The position numbers and the translations under genes are program-made. The notes beneath the pieces were generated by a model. That model had not been told where the DNA came from. It searched no databases and saw only the letters and a list, made by a program, of their open reading frames with translations. A DNA stretch of 64,000 nucleotides from Shewanella litorisediminis (GTDB lineage: Bacteria > Pseudomonadota > Gammaproteobacteria > Enterobacterales > Shewanellaceae): NCBI RefSeq assembly GCF_016834455.1, contig NZ_CP069213.1, positions 1,984,501 through 2,048,500 on the forward strand, read 5' to 3'. This document shows, in pieces, positions 26,799-35,877 of the stretch; position 1 is the stretch's first letter; every line of letters starts with the position of its first letter.

Positions 26799-27128
26799 AT
26801 GCAAGACTCGACTGCCATGTTGCTTATTCAACATCGCCTTGAACCTGGCTGTCTTGGACCAGATGGTGCCAGCCACGTAGAGGCCTTTTGTGGTCTGGCA
26901 CAAAAGGCCATGCAGCAGCTGTCGCCCGGGATCTGCCGCTGGCAACTGGAACCCCGCTACGACAAGCGCCTTGCCGAAATGAGCTACTTTTTGGGGGCCA
27001 AGCAGCTTACCCGTGAGCAGGCCAGTAAGTATTTGATGCTTTTTGGCGAGGATATCGAGTCATTTGAAGAGCGATTTCATAACAAGCTCACGCAGCTCAT
27101 TCATCAGTATCTGGCGCGTAAGCCCTGA
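26799..27128 (+). CDS. Hypothetical protein, conserved-looking, unknown function
   Basis: From the ATG at 26799 (AGGTGGGG at 26783-26790) the protein has 109 residues and no membrane segment. It looks helical, with the stretch LAEMSYFLGAKQLTREQASKYLMLFGED and a C-terminal helix HNKLTQLIHQYLARKP. I do not recognise a family. The good ribosome site, normal codon use and its own orientation, divergent from phoX and convergent with the DUF3080 gene, support a real gene. Confidence 0.7.
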   Translation: MQDSTAMLLIQHRLEPGCLGPDGASHVEAFCGLAQKAMQQLSPGICRWQLEPRYDKRLAEMSYFLGAKQLTREQASKYLMLFGEDIESFEERFHNKLTQLIHQYLARKP

Positions 27129-27199
27129 GCCCACAGTGGCAAGCATCCACAGGTTGGCGTTTCGCATCTGGGTAGGTATCAGGCCTGAGTTTTTGCCCG

Positions 27200-28300
27200 T
27201 CAGCCTGGCCTTCTGCCCGCGGTGCCGGGCTTGATTTCCAGTCGGCAGCTTTGCTGAAGCCTTTGCCATATAAGGATATGCTCTCTCACGGCCGCTTTTA
27301 TTTCTGCCGCAATGCCGGCGTCGCTGAAGTAATATTCCACCTGTGCTTGCCAGGCGCTGCCCTCAAACAGGGCCGACATCAAGGCGGACAGTTCAAACTG
27401 GCTCTCACTGTACACGCCCAGATAGGGTTGAATGTTGCCAATAAAGTATTTCGTCAGAATATTGAGGAGAATTTCCTGGCTTGCGTGGTTATGACCTGGT
27501 GTGCACCGCATCATGCTGTGACCATCAAGGCGTTGATTGAGTTTGTTAAGGGCTCTTAAATGAGCGTCCATGCCTGCCATGTAACGGGCTAAAAAGTCGT
27601 TGTTGCTGAGGGACTGGATAGCATGCTTAAAGGCTGTGACGTCAATACGTTCAACATCGTTTGTCTCTATGGCCTGGCGAAGTGCCAGCAAGGTGCGCAG
27701 TTGCTGCTGTGTATCAGAAAGGCCAGCATTACCGCTTTTGGGCGCAAGGCCCATACGCTTTACAAAGAGACCTTGCCTTATGTCATCATCGTTTTCCAAA
27801 AACCAGATAAAGCTATCAATAGCAGCGGCTTTTTTGCGTTCAAGCTCCTTACTCAGTGTTGAGCTCAGCTCTTCTTCACCTTGTAATGTGTCTAAACATG
27901 CCGGGGCGGCCTGAATAAATTCAAGCTGATATAAAAACCGGGTCGCGGGCTCTGCAACCTTGCCAAGGCTACTGTTGTGGTTTGCAATGAGGCTGCCGAG
28001 GCGGCAGTGTCCAAGTCGGCCAAGCTCCAGCAAACCAATTGAGCCGCCTTGCTGTAGATCGCGCTTTTGGGGCTGAGGAAATCGGGGGATAGGCGTGGCT
28101 GCCAACGTTGTTTCGCTTGATGAACCATCACCCAGCACTCTCACCAGGCGCTTTTCATAATCTTCCCACAGGGCGTCGGCGCCTGTGGGAGAGCACCCTT
28201 GCAGCCCAATGCAAAGGACGAGCCCAAGGATAAGGACGATGGGCAAGTACATTGTCGACAATCTTGCGACTTTTTGATGCAATCTCGTTAAACCGGCCAC
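27200..28300 (-). CDS. DUF3080 family lipoprotein
   Basis: The 366-residue protein starts at a GTG (28300) preceded by GAGG. TTG at 28315 is an alternative. It has a long N-region, a hydrophobic segment (YLPIVLILGLVLCIGL) and the lipobox LQGC, so it is predicted to be a lipid-anchored envelope protein. The mature part is helical, with HCRLGSLIANHNSSLGKVAEPATRFLYQLEF and a C-terminal LQQSCRLEIKPGTAGRRPG. These features fit DUF3080, whose function is unknown. Confidence 0.78.
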   Translation of the reverse strand: MAGLTRLHQKVARLSTMYLPIVLILGLVLCIGLQGCSPTGADALWEDYEKRLVRVLGDGSSSETTLAATPIPRFPQPQKRDLQQGGSIGLLELGRLGHCRLGSLIANHNSSLGKVAEPATRFLYQLEFIQAAPACLDTLQGEEELSSTLSKELERKKAAAIDSFIWFLENDDDIRQGLFVKRMGLAPKSGNAGLSDTQQQLRTLLALRQAIETNDVERIDVTAFKHAIQSLSNNDFLARYMAGMDAHLRALNKLNQRLDGHSMMRCTPGHNHASQEILLNILTKYFIGNIQPYLGVYSESQFELSALMSALFEGSAWQAQVEYYFSDAGIAAEIKAAVREHILIWQRLQQSCRLEIKPGTAGRRPG

Positions 28301-28505
28301 GTAAAACTGCCTCAATTGAAAAGGATTAGATAAAGAGCACTGACAGCTGTGTGCTGTTTAACTATACGCACCCGGCAACATATTGGGTCAAGCTTACGCG
28401 GGCGCGGCAGGCACAATTTCGCCAAGTACTTTTAACGACGCATATGGCGTGCCGGATAAAAGCGATATCAGGACCCCGGTAAGTGGCACTCACAATCACT
28501 TTGAA

Positions 28506-28531
28506 ATAAAAAAGGCAGGTTTCCCTGCCTT
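28506..28531 (-). terminator. Intrinsic terminator of the S41 protease gene
   Basis: On the minus strand AAGGCAGG, a GAAA loop and CCTGCCTT are followed by TTTTATTT. It lies 28 bases past the stop of the S41 gene. Confidence 0.9.
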
Positions 28532-28558
28532 CTGTCAGTGGGTATTTATGAAAACGCT

Positions 28559-30154
28559 TTACTGGCTATTGCCCTGAGGCAGTGTCAACACCCGGTTGTT
28601 ACGGAACAGGGTTTGCTGGCGTTCATCCGACAGGGCATCGCCCTCGACAGACTCTTGTGTGCCCCTTGGCGGTGCAAACTGGGCCACAGCAGCAGAAGGA
28701 CAGCTGCCATCGATGCGGTATTGGAGCGCCGCAGCCAACATGGCCTCAGCGGGATCGCCAAGTTGATGGGTGAAATCGTCAGCCAGGTTACAGCCATTTA
28801 CCGGCTCACCACTCAGTACCGGCGCGTTTCTGGGCTCAAAGCCGTCAGCATAGTCACCAAAGCCTTTGTGATTTTCTCCGCGGAACTGGATAGAGAAATA
28901 GGTGGTGCCGCAGTTATCGGTTGGATAAAAACCGTAGGGTTTACCGCAGGTACGGTTACCTATCTGTACCACGTCCAGATCAATGCCGCGAAGTCCATTG
29001 ATGATGGCTTCAGAGGCAGAGCAGGTAGCTGAAGTGGTTAAGACAAACACACGGCCCAGCCCCAGGTAAGGCAGCGCTTGACCCTGGGTATAGGAAAAGC
29101 CAACACCGGTATTGATAAAGGGCATGGGAACCAGCGCCTGGCCAGTTACCGGATTGGTACTGGTGTGTTTGTCATTGAAGGTGGTGTTTTCAAATATTTT
29201 GTTCGAGGTGCGTCCCGGACCGGCAATCATGTATCCAAGCTGGCTGGCAATGGCGAGCAATCCGCCGCCGTTGTAGCGTACGTCCAGTACCAAATCTGTT
29301 ACGCCCTGTGCTTTGAGGGTGTCTATCGCACTCACGAGAGCGCCTTCGGCGGTGGCGATGTGACTGTTGAACTGCAAATAACCCACCTTGCCGGAGGGAG
29401 TGGTGAGGGTTTTGACATTCTGCACCGGTACCTGAGTAACGGTGTTGGCAGTGAGGGAGACGGTTCTCTCGGTGCCATTCACGTCACGAATTTTAAAGGT
29501 GGAGGCCTTACCTTTTTCCGTGGGGAAAAACGCGGCGTTCAGCGCATCCACATCATTGCTGTACACCACATCCACGCCATTGGCTTCCAAAAACTCAGCA
29601 CCACGGAGGATCCCGGCGTTGGCAGCCTGACTCCCCGGCTCGGTATAGGCGGCAACAATCTGACGGGGAGGGGATGCCTTAAGCAGCTGGAACTCAACAC
29701 CATACCCCAAAGACTCACCTGAATTGGACAGTGCTTCCCACTCTTCGGTCGACATGGAACCATGGAATCTGTCTTTATCGGCGCCGCTGGCTGTCTTTTG
29801 CGTGGTCTTCAGTTGGCTAAAGTAGTCTGCAACTGTTGCGTAGTTGTTTGGATTATTGTCGGGTACCTCGCTGTACCAAAGGTAGGTCTCATTGGTCCAG
29901 GAGCGCAGCCACATTTTTTCATGGAGTGCGGTGCCGGTTTTATCACTGGTGCCGCTGCGTGGATTGGCGCAGAAATTTTTATAAATCCCGGCGTTGGCAA
30001 AGGTACCCTGTACCCAGGTGATGTCTCCTGAACTACCACCGTTGTTTCCACCCGAACCTGTATCGCCGGAAGAAGCATCACCACCGCCCCCGGAGCAGGC
30101 GCCAAGGGTGAGCATCAGGGCTAGAGCCACACTGCTTTTGCGTAGGTACAGCAT
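28559..30154 (-). CDS. S41 family C-terminal-processing-type peptidase, lipoprotein
   Basis: A predicted lipid-anchored serine protease of the envelope. The ATG at 30154 (AAGGAG upstream) gives 531 residues with lipobox LGAC (Cys20) and a Gly/Ser-rich linker up to residue 45. A PDZ-like region (SLGYGVEF to GILRGAEFLEANGVDV) precedes the S41 domain. The S41 domain shows VGYLQFNSHI, DLVLDVRYNGGG, the nucleophile region CSASEAI (about 378-384) and GNRTCGKPYG with the general-base lysine near 405. Six or more cysteines in the mature part suggest disulfides. Substrate unknown. Confidence 0.88.
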   Translation of the reverse strand: MLYLRKSSVALALMLTLGACSGGGGDASSGDTGSGGNNGGSSGDITWVQGTFANAGIYKNFCANPRSGTSDKTGTALHEKMWLRSWTNETYLWYSEVPDNNPNNYATVADYFSQLKTTQKTASGADKDRFHGSMSTEEWEALSNSGESLGYGVEFQLLKASPPRQIVAAYTEPGSQAANAGILRGAEFLEANGVDVVYSNDVDALNAAFFPTEKGKASTFKIRDVNGTERTVSLTANTVTQVPVQNVKTLTTPSGKVGYLQFNSHIATAEGALVSAIDTLKAQGVTDLVLDVRYNGGGLLAIASQLGYMIAGPGRTSNKIFENTTFNDKHTSTNPVTGQALVPMPFINTGVGFSYTQGQALPYLGLGRVFVLTTSATCSASEAIINGLRGIDLDVVQIGNRTCGKPYGFYPTDNCGTTYFSIQFRGENHKGFGDYADGFEPRNAPVLSGEPVNGCNLADDFTHQLGDPAEAMLAAALQYRIDGSCPSAAVAQFAPPRGTQESVEGDALSDERQQTLFRNNRVLTLPQGNSQ

Positions 30155-30191
30155 ATCCAAAACTCCTTTTTCGTACGAATGCCGATTAAAA

Positions 30192-30869
30192 TCAGCCTGT
30201 TATTTTGCTCATAATATCACTTATCAGTTGATGCGCCAGCTTACAATCCCGTTCGGCTAAACGGCCAATACTGTCTTGTAACCAGGGACGGAGTTTATCC
30301 TGCTCCGATAACTCAAGCCGGTCCGCGAGTTCATTGGCTTTGTGTTTGAGGGATTGGATTTGACGTTCATCTGCGGCCTTGTTCTGCAGGCCAATGGTGT
30401 GCTTAAGGCCACTCAGGGCGTAGCTATATACCATGACCGCCTGGCCAAGATTCAATGATGGATAGTCACCTGCCAGGGGGACGTAGCTGAAGAGGTCACA
30501 CTGGGATAACTCCTGGTTGGACAGGCCACTGGACTCCCGTCCGAACACCAATGCCATAGATTGAGCCCCGGACTGCTCGAGGGTGTTGGCAAGCTGGTCA
30601 GGGGTAAGAAAGGTGCGGGGGCTGCCGCGCTCCCTTGCCGTCGTGGCAACAAGCAAATCAAACTCGGCGCGCAGGGCATCGAATGAGTCAAACACCAGCG
30701 CATTGTCGAGTAAGTCTGTGGCGCCGTGGGCTACCCAACGGGCCTCTTCCTCAAGATGAAGCTGGCTGCCTATCAAAATAAGCTGCTTGAATCCCATGGT
30801 TTTCATGGCGCGAGCAGCGGCGCCCACGTTTGCGGCGCGGGCCGGTTCTACAAGTACAACGGACAACAT
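30192..30869 (-). CDS. lasT: tRNA/rRNA methyltransferase, SpoU/TrmH superfamily (LasT/YjtD-like)
   Basis: A SAM-dependent RNA 2'-O-methyltransferase of the SPOUT class. The 225-residue protein has VVLVEPARAANVGAAARAMKTMGF (motif 1 region, with the RNA-binding NVGAAAR), LVFGRESSGLSNQEL (motif 2) and DYPSLNLGQAVMVYSY (motif 3). The best resemblance I recall is to E. coli LasT/YjtD rather than TrmJ, which has a longer C-terminal domain. Its RNA target is unknown. Confidence 0.85.
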   Translation of the reverse strand: MLSVVLVEPARAANVGAAARAMKTMGFKQLILIGSQLHLEEEARWVAHGATDLLDNALVFDSFDALRAEFDLLVATTARERGSPRTFLTPDQLANTLEQSGAQSMALVFGRESSGLSNQELSQCDLFSYVPLAGDYPSLNLGQAVMVYSYALSGLKHTIGLQNKAADERQIQSLKHKANELADRLELSEQDKLRPWLQDSIGRLAERDCKLAHQLISDIMSKITG

Positions 30870-30999
30870 AAAAACAAAACTCTCCAGTACGGCATTGTCT
30901 GCTGCCGAGTATAGCCGGAAAGCACCGTGAGCCCGAACTATTTAGGACGTGCCGCGAGCCAGCCGTCGCAGAGGGTAGCCGGGTTGGCATCTGAATAAC

Positions 31000-31024
31000 A
31001 TAAAGCCGCCCGAGGGCGGCTTTA
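31000..31024. terminator. Hairpin between ecotin and lasT
   Basis: ATAAAGCCGCC and GGCGGCTTTAT form an 11-bp stem around CGA. The T-run is short on both strands. It lies about 60 bases past the ecotin stop and probably ends that transcript. Confidence 0.7.
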
Positions 31025-31082
31025 TATCAGTTGCTTATTCAAGACCAAACTTACGCTCTGCGCAGTTGTCGGTGAGCCGGGG

Positions 31083-31640
31083 TTAGTTGCCTGATGTATT
31101 GAATACCGTGTCGGCGCGCCATACGCGGTACTTAAGCTCGGCACCTTCCGGGATATAAAACACCATTGGCAGTTTGCTGTTATAGGCAAACTTAAAGTCG
31201 CCGGGGATCCGGACAAAGGCTTCGGTTTTGGCGTTATCAAAGCAAGCCATCATGGTACTGGGACCTTCAGCAATCTCTGCCACTTCGTAATAGTTGTAAC
31301 CCCATCCTTTGAGATCTTTGGTTTGCAGCTCGCCCCTGAGACTGTGTTTGTTGCAGTCAACCAGTTTGGTTTGCCCAATCTGAACTTCAACCAGGTAATT
31401 GGCTTCATTTTCAAGCGTCGGCAGGGTGAGAATGTGTTGCACCATCCCGGCCGAGGGAGCAGGAAACATCTTGCTGGTTTCCTGTGTCTGGTAATTGGCA
31501 GAGGTAAAATGCTGAGCGGTGATCATATTTTGATTTACGCCGTCTGGATGAGCCGGAGAGGTGGCATGGGCAACTGACAGGGTCGCCAGAGTAAAAAGGC
31601 CAGTCAGTAGCAGATGTTTAACAGAAAAGGCTTTTTGCAT
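31083..31640 (-). CDS. eco: Ecotin, periplasmic serine protease inhibitor
   Basis: Ecotin is a dimeric inhibitor of trypsin-fold proteases such as elastase. The 185-residue precursor has a signal peptide (LLLTGLFTLATLSVAHA) and the ecotin core MFPAPSAGMVQHILTLPTLENE. The reactive loop is PSTMMACF with Met at P1, as in E. coli, and the two cysteines that brace the loop (VDCNKHSL and MMACF) are present. AAGGAG precedes the ATG. It is divergent from dmeF across a gap with an operator-like palindrome. Confidence 0.95.
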   Translation of the reverse strand: MQKAFSVKHLLLTGLFTLATLSVAHATSPAHPDGVNQNMITAQHFTSANYQTQETSKMFPAPSAGMVQHILTLPTLENEANYLVEVQIGQTKLVDCNKHSLRGELQTKDLKGWGYNYYEVAEIAEGPSTMMACFDNAKTEAFVRIPGDFKFAYNSKLPMVFYIPEGAELKYRVWRADTVFNTSGN

Positions 31641-31772
31641 AATAACTCCTTAAAAGGGGGAACCCCATAAAATCACCGGGATTGATACCCGCTGTATTCC
31701 TGTAAACGAGGCTAGTCCCAAAAAGGGTTAAAGCCCATGAAAAAAATTTATTTTTCCCTTATAAGACAGAAA

Positions 31773-31829
31773 TTGACGGTTAATTCACACTTCGAATAGT
31801 TTGATCATCAAACTAATTTAATTCACACT
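31773..31829 (+). promoter_or_regulatory. dmeF promoter region with palindrome and direct repeats
   Basis: A -35-like TTGACG (31773-31778) and -10-like AATAGT (31795-31800) are 16 bp apart. The 17-bp perfect palindrome AGTTTGATCATCAAACT (31798-31814) covers the likely start site. TTAATTCACACT occurs twice, at 31780-31791 and 31818-31829, bracketing the palindrome. The geometry is that of a repressor operator. The MarR protein encoded after dmeF is the obvious candidate binder, by inference. Confidence 0.6.
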
Positions 31830-31877
31830 GAAAACACGCTAACGTTCACTCATCAAATATTCAACACGGCACCGCCT

Positions 31878-32966
31878 ATGAATTCCAAACCTTTTCATTC
31901 AGTTACCAACTGGCAACACAGTCACGATTTTTTCAAGCACAACGATGCCGGAGAGCGCAGCACCCGGATAGTGTTGGTACTGACGCTGGTCACCATGGTG
32001 GCTGAGATCCTCGCCGGCACAGTGTATGGTTCCATGGCCTTGCTGGCAGATGGTTGGCACATGGGCACCCATGCAGCGGCCTTCCTGATTACTCTGTTTG
32101 CCTACCGGTACGCACTGAAACATAAAGACGATCCCGCTTTTGCCTTTGGTACGGGTAAAGTGAGTGTGCTGGGCGGATTCGCCAGTGCGGTGGCCCTGGG
32201 CTTGGTCGCGCTAATTATGGTGATTGAGTCAGCGGTCAGACTGATTTCCCCGCACCAAATTGCGTTCGATGAGGCGATTCTGGTGGCGATTATTGGTCTT
32301 TCGGTCAACCTGCTCAGTGCTTTCCTGCTTAAAGACCACCATCATCACCATCACCACGGACATCATCATGACGATGCCGACCATGAGCATCATGGTCATG
32401 AAACTTATGTGCATCATCACGAAGACAATCATGAGCACGAACACGAACATGTGCATCATGATAACCACCGCCAGGAGCATGACGAACACGGGCATGATCA
32501 CCATCATGACGGGCATCATGACCATAATCTGCGCGCTGCTTATCTGCATGTGCTCGCCGATGCGCTCACGTCGGTACTGGCCATCGGAGCCTTGCTGGCG
32601 GGTAAGTTCTTCGGTCTGGGTTGGCTTGACCCGTTAATCGGTATACTCGGCGCCATCATTATCGGCCGCTGGGCAATTGGACTGGTGAAAGACACAGGGC
32701 CATTGCTGCTCGATGCGGACAATAACGAAAAGTTAAGAAAAAACGTCATTCGTCTGGTGGCCAGTGTACCGGACCATGGTGTGTCGGATTTGCACCTGTG
32801 GCGTATCAGCGCCGATCATCGTGCCTGTATCCTCGGCGTGGTGAGCCATCAGCCCAAGTCCAGCGAGTACTTTGTCAAAAGGCTTAAGGAAGAGTTGGGA
32901 CTGCATCATGTGACAGTTGAAGTTCATTGCTGTGACTGTGAAGTAAAGCCGCCATTTCAAGGCTGA
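31878..32966 (+). CDS. dmeF: CDF family divalent cation exporter, DmeF-like, with His-rich loop
   Basis: A proton-driven inner-membrane exporter, probably for Co(II)/Ni(II). The 362-residue protein has six predicted TM segments with metal-site motifs ADGWHMGTHA in TM2 and HVLADALTS in TM5, the DmeF variants of the CDF HD...HD sites. Between TM4 and TM5 lies a loop with 33 His in 63 residues (about 153-215), mixed with Asp and Glu. The C-terminal cytosolic domain ends in the Cys-rich CCDC. Metal choice is inferred from the DmeF-type DGWHMGTH motif. It is followed by a MarR gene 80 bp downstream. Confidence 0.88.
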   Translation: MNSKPFHSVTNWQHSHDFFKHNDAGERSTRIVLVLTLVTMVAEILAGTVYGSMALLADGWHMGTHAAAFLITLFAYRYALKHKDDPAFAFGTGKVSVLGGFASAVALGLVALIMVIESAVRLISPHQIAFDEAILVAIIGLSVNLLSAFLLKDHHHHHHHGHHHDDADHEHHGHETYVHHHEDNHEHEHEHVHHDNHRQEHDEHGHDHHHDGHHDHNLRAAYLHVLADALTSVLAIGALLAGKFFGLGWLDPLIGILGAIIIGRWAIGLVKDTGPLLLDADNNEKLRKNVIRLVASVPDHGVSDLHLWRISADHRACILGVVSHQPKSSEYFVKRLKEELGLHHVTVEVHCCDCEVKPPFQG

Positions 32967-33046
32967 ATGTGACCTCGATAATGGGGAGCTCAAGCACGAT
33001 ATTTATGGCTCGGCGCAGCACTATTCAATAAGGAAGCCTTAACCAC

Positions 33047-33475
33047 ATGGACATCAATCAAGACTTAAACCGTGCTCTGGTGGAGTTTTTTGAAGGCATG
33101 GCCGCCTGGGAGCATCAGCTGGTGGAAGGCAGTGGATTGCTGTTGCCGGTCATGCATACGCTGGAGTTGCTCGGACTCTACGGTCCCATGCGAATGACCG
33201 ATTTGGCGCACAAGCTCAGTATCAGTACCGGCACCCTGACTTCCCGCATCGATCGCATGGAGAAAGAAGGGTTGGTAACCCGTATTGCCAACCCCCAGGA
33301 CAGACGTTCGCTGCTTATTGCCCTTACCAAGCAGGGTAAAGCGCACTTTTGTACCCACGATGAGGCGCACCTTCATCTTACGGGGGAACTGACAGCGGCA
33401 TTCAGCGCGCAGGACAAACAACACTTGTTGGGCATGCTGGAGAAAATGAATGTCTATTTCCGAAAGTCTGAATAG
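33047..33475 (+). CDS. MarR family transcriptional regulator
   Basis: A 142-residue winged-helix repressor. The recognition region is MRMTDLAHKLSISTGTLTSRIDRMEKEGLV, followed by the wing RIANPQDRRSLLIALTKQGK, both typical of MarR. Ligand is unknown. It lies 80 bp after dmeF on the same strand, so it could be cotranscribed with it and control it. AAGGA lies about 13 nt before the ATG, a rather long spacing. Confidence 0.88.
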   Translation: MDINQDLNRALVEFFEGMAAWEHQLVEGSGLLLPVMHTLELLGLYGPMRMTDLAHKLSISTGTLTSRIDRMEKEGLVTRIANPQDRRSLLIALTKQGKAHFCTHDEAHLHLTGELTAAFSAQDKQHLLGMLEKMNVYFRKSE

Positions 33476-33620
33476 GCATTGATTTTCGATGCAGCGTACT
33501 GATGACAACGTGTAAAGGTTTTGTAACAGACGCTTACACTTGATTCACAGGTAAAGTTGCCAAGCGGCTGAAAATCGCTAGTTTATTGTCCTTGAAAACG
33601 TTAGTAACCAAGGACTCATC

Positions 33621-35714
33621 ATGAACAAAAGGATACTGCTTCTTGGCGCAGCCTCTTTGCTGGCCTTCAACGTTGCCGCCGAAGGCGACGACCCCTTTAT
33701 TTGGCTCGAAGATGTTGAGGGCGAGAAGGCGCTCGCCTGGGTAAAGAATCAAAACGATCGCTCCCTCGAAGAGCTCAAAGCCGTGCCTGGCTACAATGCA
33801 TTGGTGGATAATGCGCTGGATATCCTCAATGACAAGGCGCGTATTCCCTATGCTAACCGTATTGGCGACCACCTGTATAACTTCTGGAAAGACGAAGCCA
33901 ACCCCCGCGGCATTTATCGCCGCACCACCATGGCTGAGTATGTAAAAGATGCGCCCAAGTGGGAAACCGTGCTCGACATCGATGCCCTGGGCAAGGCCGA
34001 AGGCGTAAACTGGGTATTCAAAGGGATGGACTGCCAGTATCCGAAGAATGTGCGCTGTCTTGTGTCTCTGTCCCGCGGCGGCGCGGATGCGGTTGAAATC
34101 CGCGAGTTTGACCTTTCTACCTTAAGCTTTATACCCGCCGACAAGCAGGGATTCTTCCTGCCGGAAGCCAAATCCAGTACCAGTTGGATTGATGAAAACA
34201 CCCTGTTTGTGGGCACAGATTTCGCCGAAGGCGATGCCTGGACCGACTCGGGCTACCCACGCAAAGTCAAAGTGTGGAAGCGCGGCACAGATCTTAAAGA
34301 AGCCAAAGAAATCTATGCCGGCAATAAGGCGTCAGTAGCAGCATCCGGCTATGTGATTTGGGATGATAAAACGCCGCTGAAGTTGGTGTCTGAAGCCGAA
34401 ACCTTCTACGAAGCCAGCTTCAAGGCGCTGGTGGATGGCAAGCTGGTAGAACTGCCGCTGCCAAAGGATGCGGAACTGAAAGGTTTCTTCAAGGGCGATA
34501 TTTTTGTCGAGCTCAAGAGTGAGCTCAAGCAAGGCGATGCCCGTTTCCCACAGGGCGCCATTGTTTACACCAAGGCCGACAAGCTGCTGGCCGGTAAGCC
34601 TGAGTTTGCACTGTTTGTTAAACCCGACGCCAATTCATCCATCAGTCAGGTGACCTTTACCCGTAATGCGGTGCTGGTGAACTGGCTTGAAGACGTTAAG
34701 AGCAAGCTAGTGCGCTATCGTAAAGATGCCAAGGGCCAGTGGCAGGGTGAAAACGTCGGTTTCCCAAGTAACGGCAGCATCAGCGTGTTTGACAGCAGTC
34801 GTGACAGAGACGACCTCTTTGTGACTTACACCAGCTTCCTCGAACCATCGACGCTTTACAGTGTGAACGCCGAAAGTCTCAAGCGTGAGTCACTCAAGGC
34901 GATGCCTTCGCAGTTTGATGCATCAAAATTTGAAGCCAAACAGTATTTTGCCACCAGTAAAGACGGTACCAAGGTGCCTTACTTTGCCGTGATGGCCAAA
35001 GACATCAAGCTTAATGGCACCAACCCGACGCTGCTGTACGGCTATGGCGGTTTTGAAGTGTCACTGCGTCCTTTTTACTCTGCCACCACAGGTAAGAACT
35101 GGCTGGAGCAGGGTGGTGTTTATGTACTGGCCAATATTCGTGGTGGCGGTGAATACGGCCCGGGCTGGCACCAGGCCGCATTGAAAGAGAATCGCCATAA
35201 GGCCTATGAAGACTTTGAAGCCATCGCTGAAGATCTGATTAAGCGCAAAATCACCTCGCCAAAGCATCTGGGTATTCAGGGTGGCAGTAACGGCGGGCTT
35301 TTGATGGGCGCCGCCTTTACCCGCAGGCCAGATCTATACAACGCCGTGGTCTGCCAGGTGCCGCTTTTGGATATGAAGCGCTACAACAAGTTGCTTGCAG
35401 GCGCCAGCTGGATGGGTGAATACGGCAACCCGGATGTGGCCGCCGAGTGGGACTATATCAAAACCTTCTCGCCTTATCATAACCTCAAGAAAGACGTCGA
35501 CTATCCGAAGGTATTCTTCACCACCTCCACCCGTGACGACCGGGTTCACCCGGGGCATGCCCGTAAGATGGTGGCCAAGATGGAAAACATGGGAATAGAA
35601 GTACTGTACTTCGAAAACATGGAAGGCGGTCATGCCGGTGCGGCAGATAACAAACAAACTGCGGAACTAAATAGCCTGGCGTATGCCTACCTATTGAAGC
35701 AGCTTAAGTTGTAA
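33621..35714 (+). CDS. Prolyl oligopeptidase, S9A family, exported
   Basis: A serine peptidase cutting short peptides after proline. The 697-residue precursor has a signal peptide (ILLLGAASLLAFNVAA), then DDPFIWLEDVEGEKALAWV typical of the S9A N-terminus, a beta-propeller, and the alpha/beta hydrolase domain. The catalytic triad is Ser556 in GGSNGG, Asp near 640 in RDDRVHPGHARKM, and His671 in EGGHAGA. LANIRGGGEYGPGWH is the oxyanion region. Periplasmic location is inferred from the signal peptide. Confidence 0.94.
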   Translation: MNKRILLLGAASLLAFNVAAEGDDPFIWLEDVEGEKALAWVKNQNDRSLEELKAVPGYNALVDNALDILNDKARIPYANRIGDHLYNFWKDEANPRGIYRRTTMAEYVKDAPKWETVLDIDALGKAEGVNWVFKGMDCQYPKNVRCLVSLSRGGADAVEIREFDLSTLSFIPADKQGFFLPEAKSSTSWIDENTLFVGTDFAEGDAWTDSGYPRKVKVWKRGTDLKEAKEIYAGNKASVAASGYVIWDDKTPLKLVSEAETFYEASFKALVDGKLVELPLPKDAELKGFFKGDIFVELKSELKQGDARFPQGAIVYTKADKLLAGKPEFALFVKPDANSSISQVTFTRNAVLVNWLEDVKSKLVRYRKDAKGQWQGENVGFPSNGSISVFDSSRDRDDLFVTYTSFLEPSTLYSVNAESLKRESLKAMPSQFDASKFEAKQYFATSKDGTKVPYFAVMAKDIKLNGTNPTLLYGYGGFEVSLRPFYSATTGKNWLEQGGVYVLANIRGGGEYGPGWHQAALKENRHKAYEDFEAIAEDLIKRKITSPKHLGIQGGSNGGLLMGAAFTRRPDLYNAVVCQVPLLDMKRYNKLLAGASWMGEYGNPDVAAEWDYIKTFSPYHNLKKDVDYPKVFFTTSTRDDRVHPGHARKMVAKMENMGIEVLYFENMEGGHAGAADNKQTAELNSLAYAYLLKQLKL

Positions 35715-35742
35715 TAGCACAAATCCGGCTCACACCTTAAGG

Positions 35743-35778
35743 AAACCACCGAGACTGCTGCCAGTCCGGTGGTTTTTT
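35743..35778 (+). terminator. Intrinsic terminator of the prolyl oligopeptidase gene
   Basis: AAACCACCG and CGGTGGTTT form the outer stem, with an inner ACTG/CAGT stem, followed by TTTT. Confidence 0.9.
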
Positions 35779-35877
35779 ATCGGGCATATGTCCTAATGGC
35801 CGAGACTTTTGTTTTACTTCTGAATGCCACGTTTAAAATGGACCCACTGGGTCGGGTTTTATTTGGGGATAGTCAGT

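Noticed and set aside
28383..28577. 64-codon frame between the DUF3080 and S41 genes
   Set aside because: It runs through the S41 terminator and has no ribosome site.
32229..32549. Met-rich open frame antisense to dmeF
   Set aside because: The complement of CAT histidine codons reads ATG, so the His-rich loop makes a Met-rich artefact.
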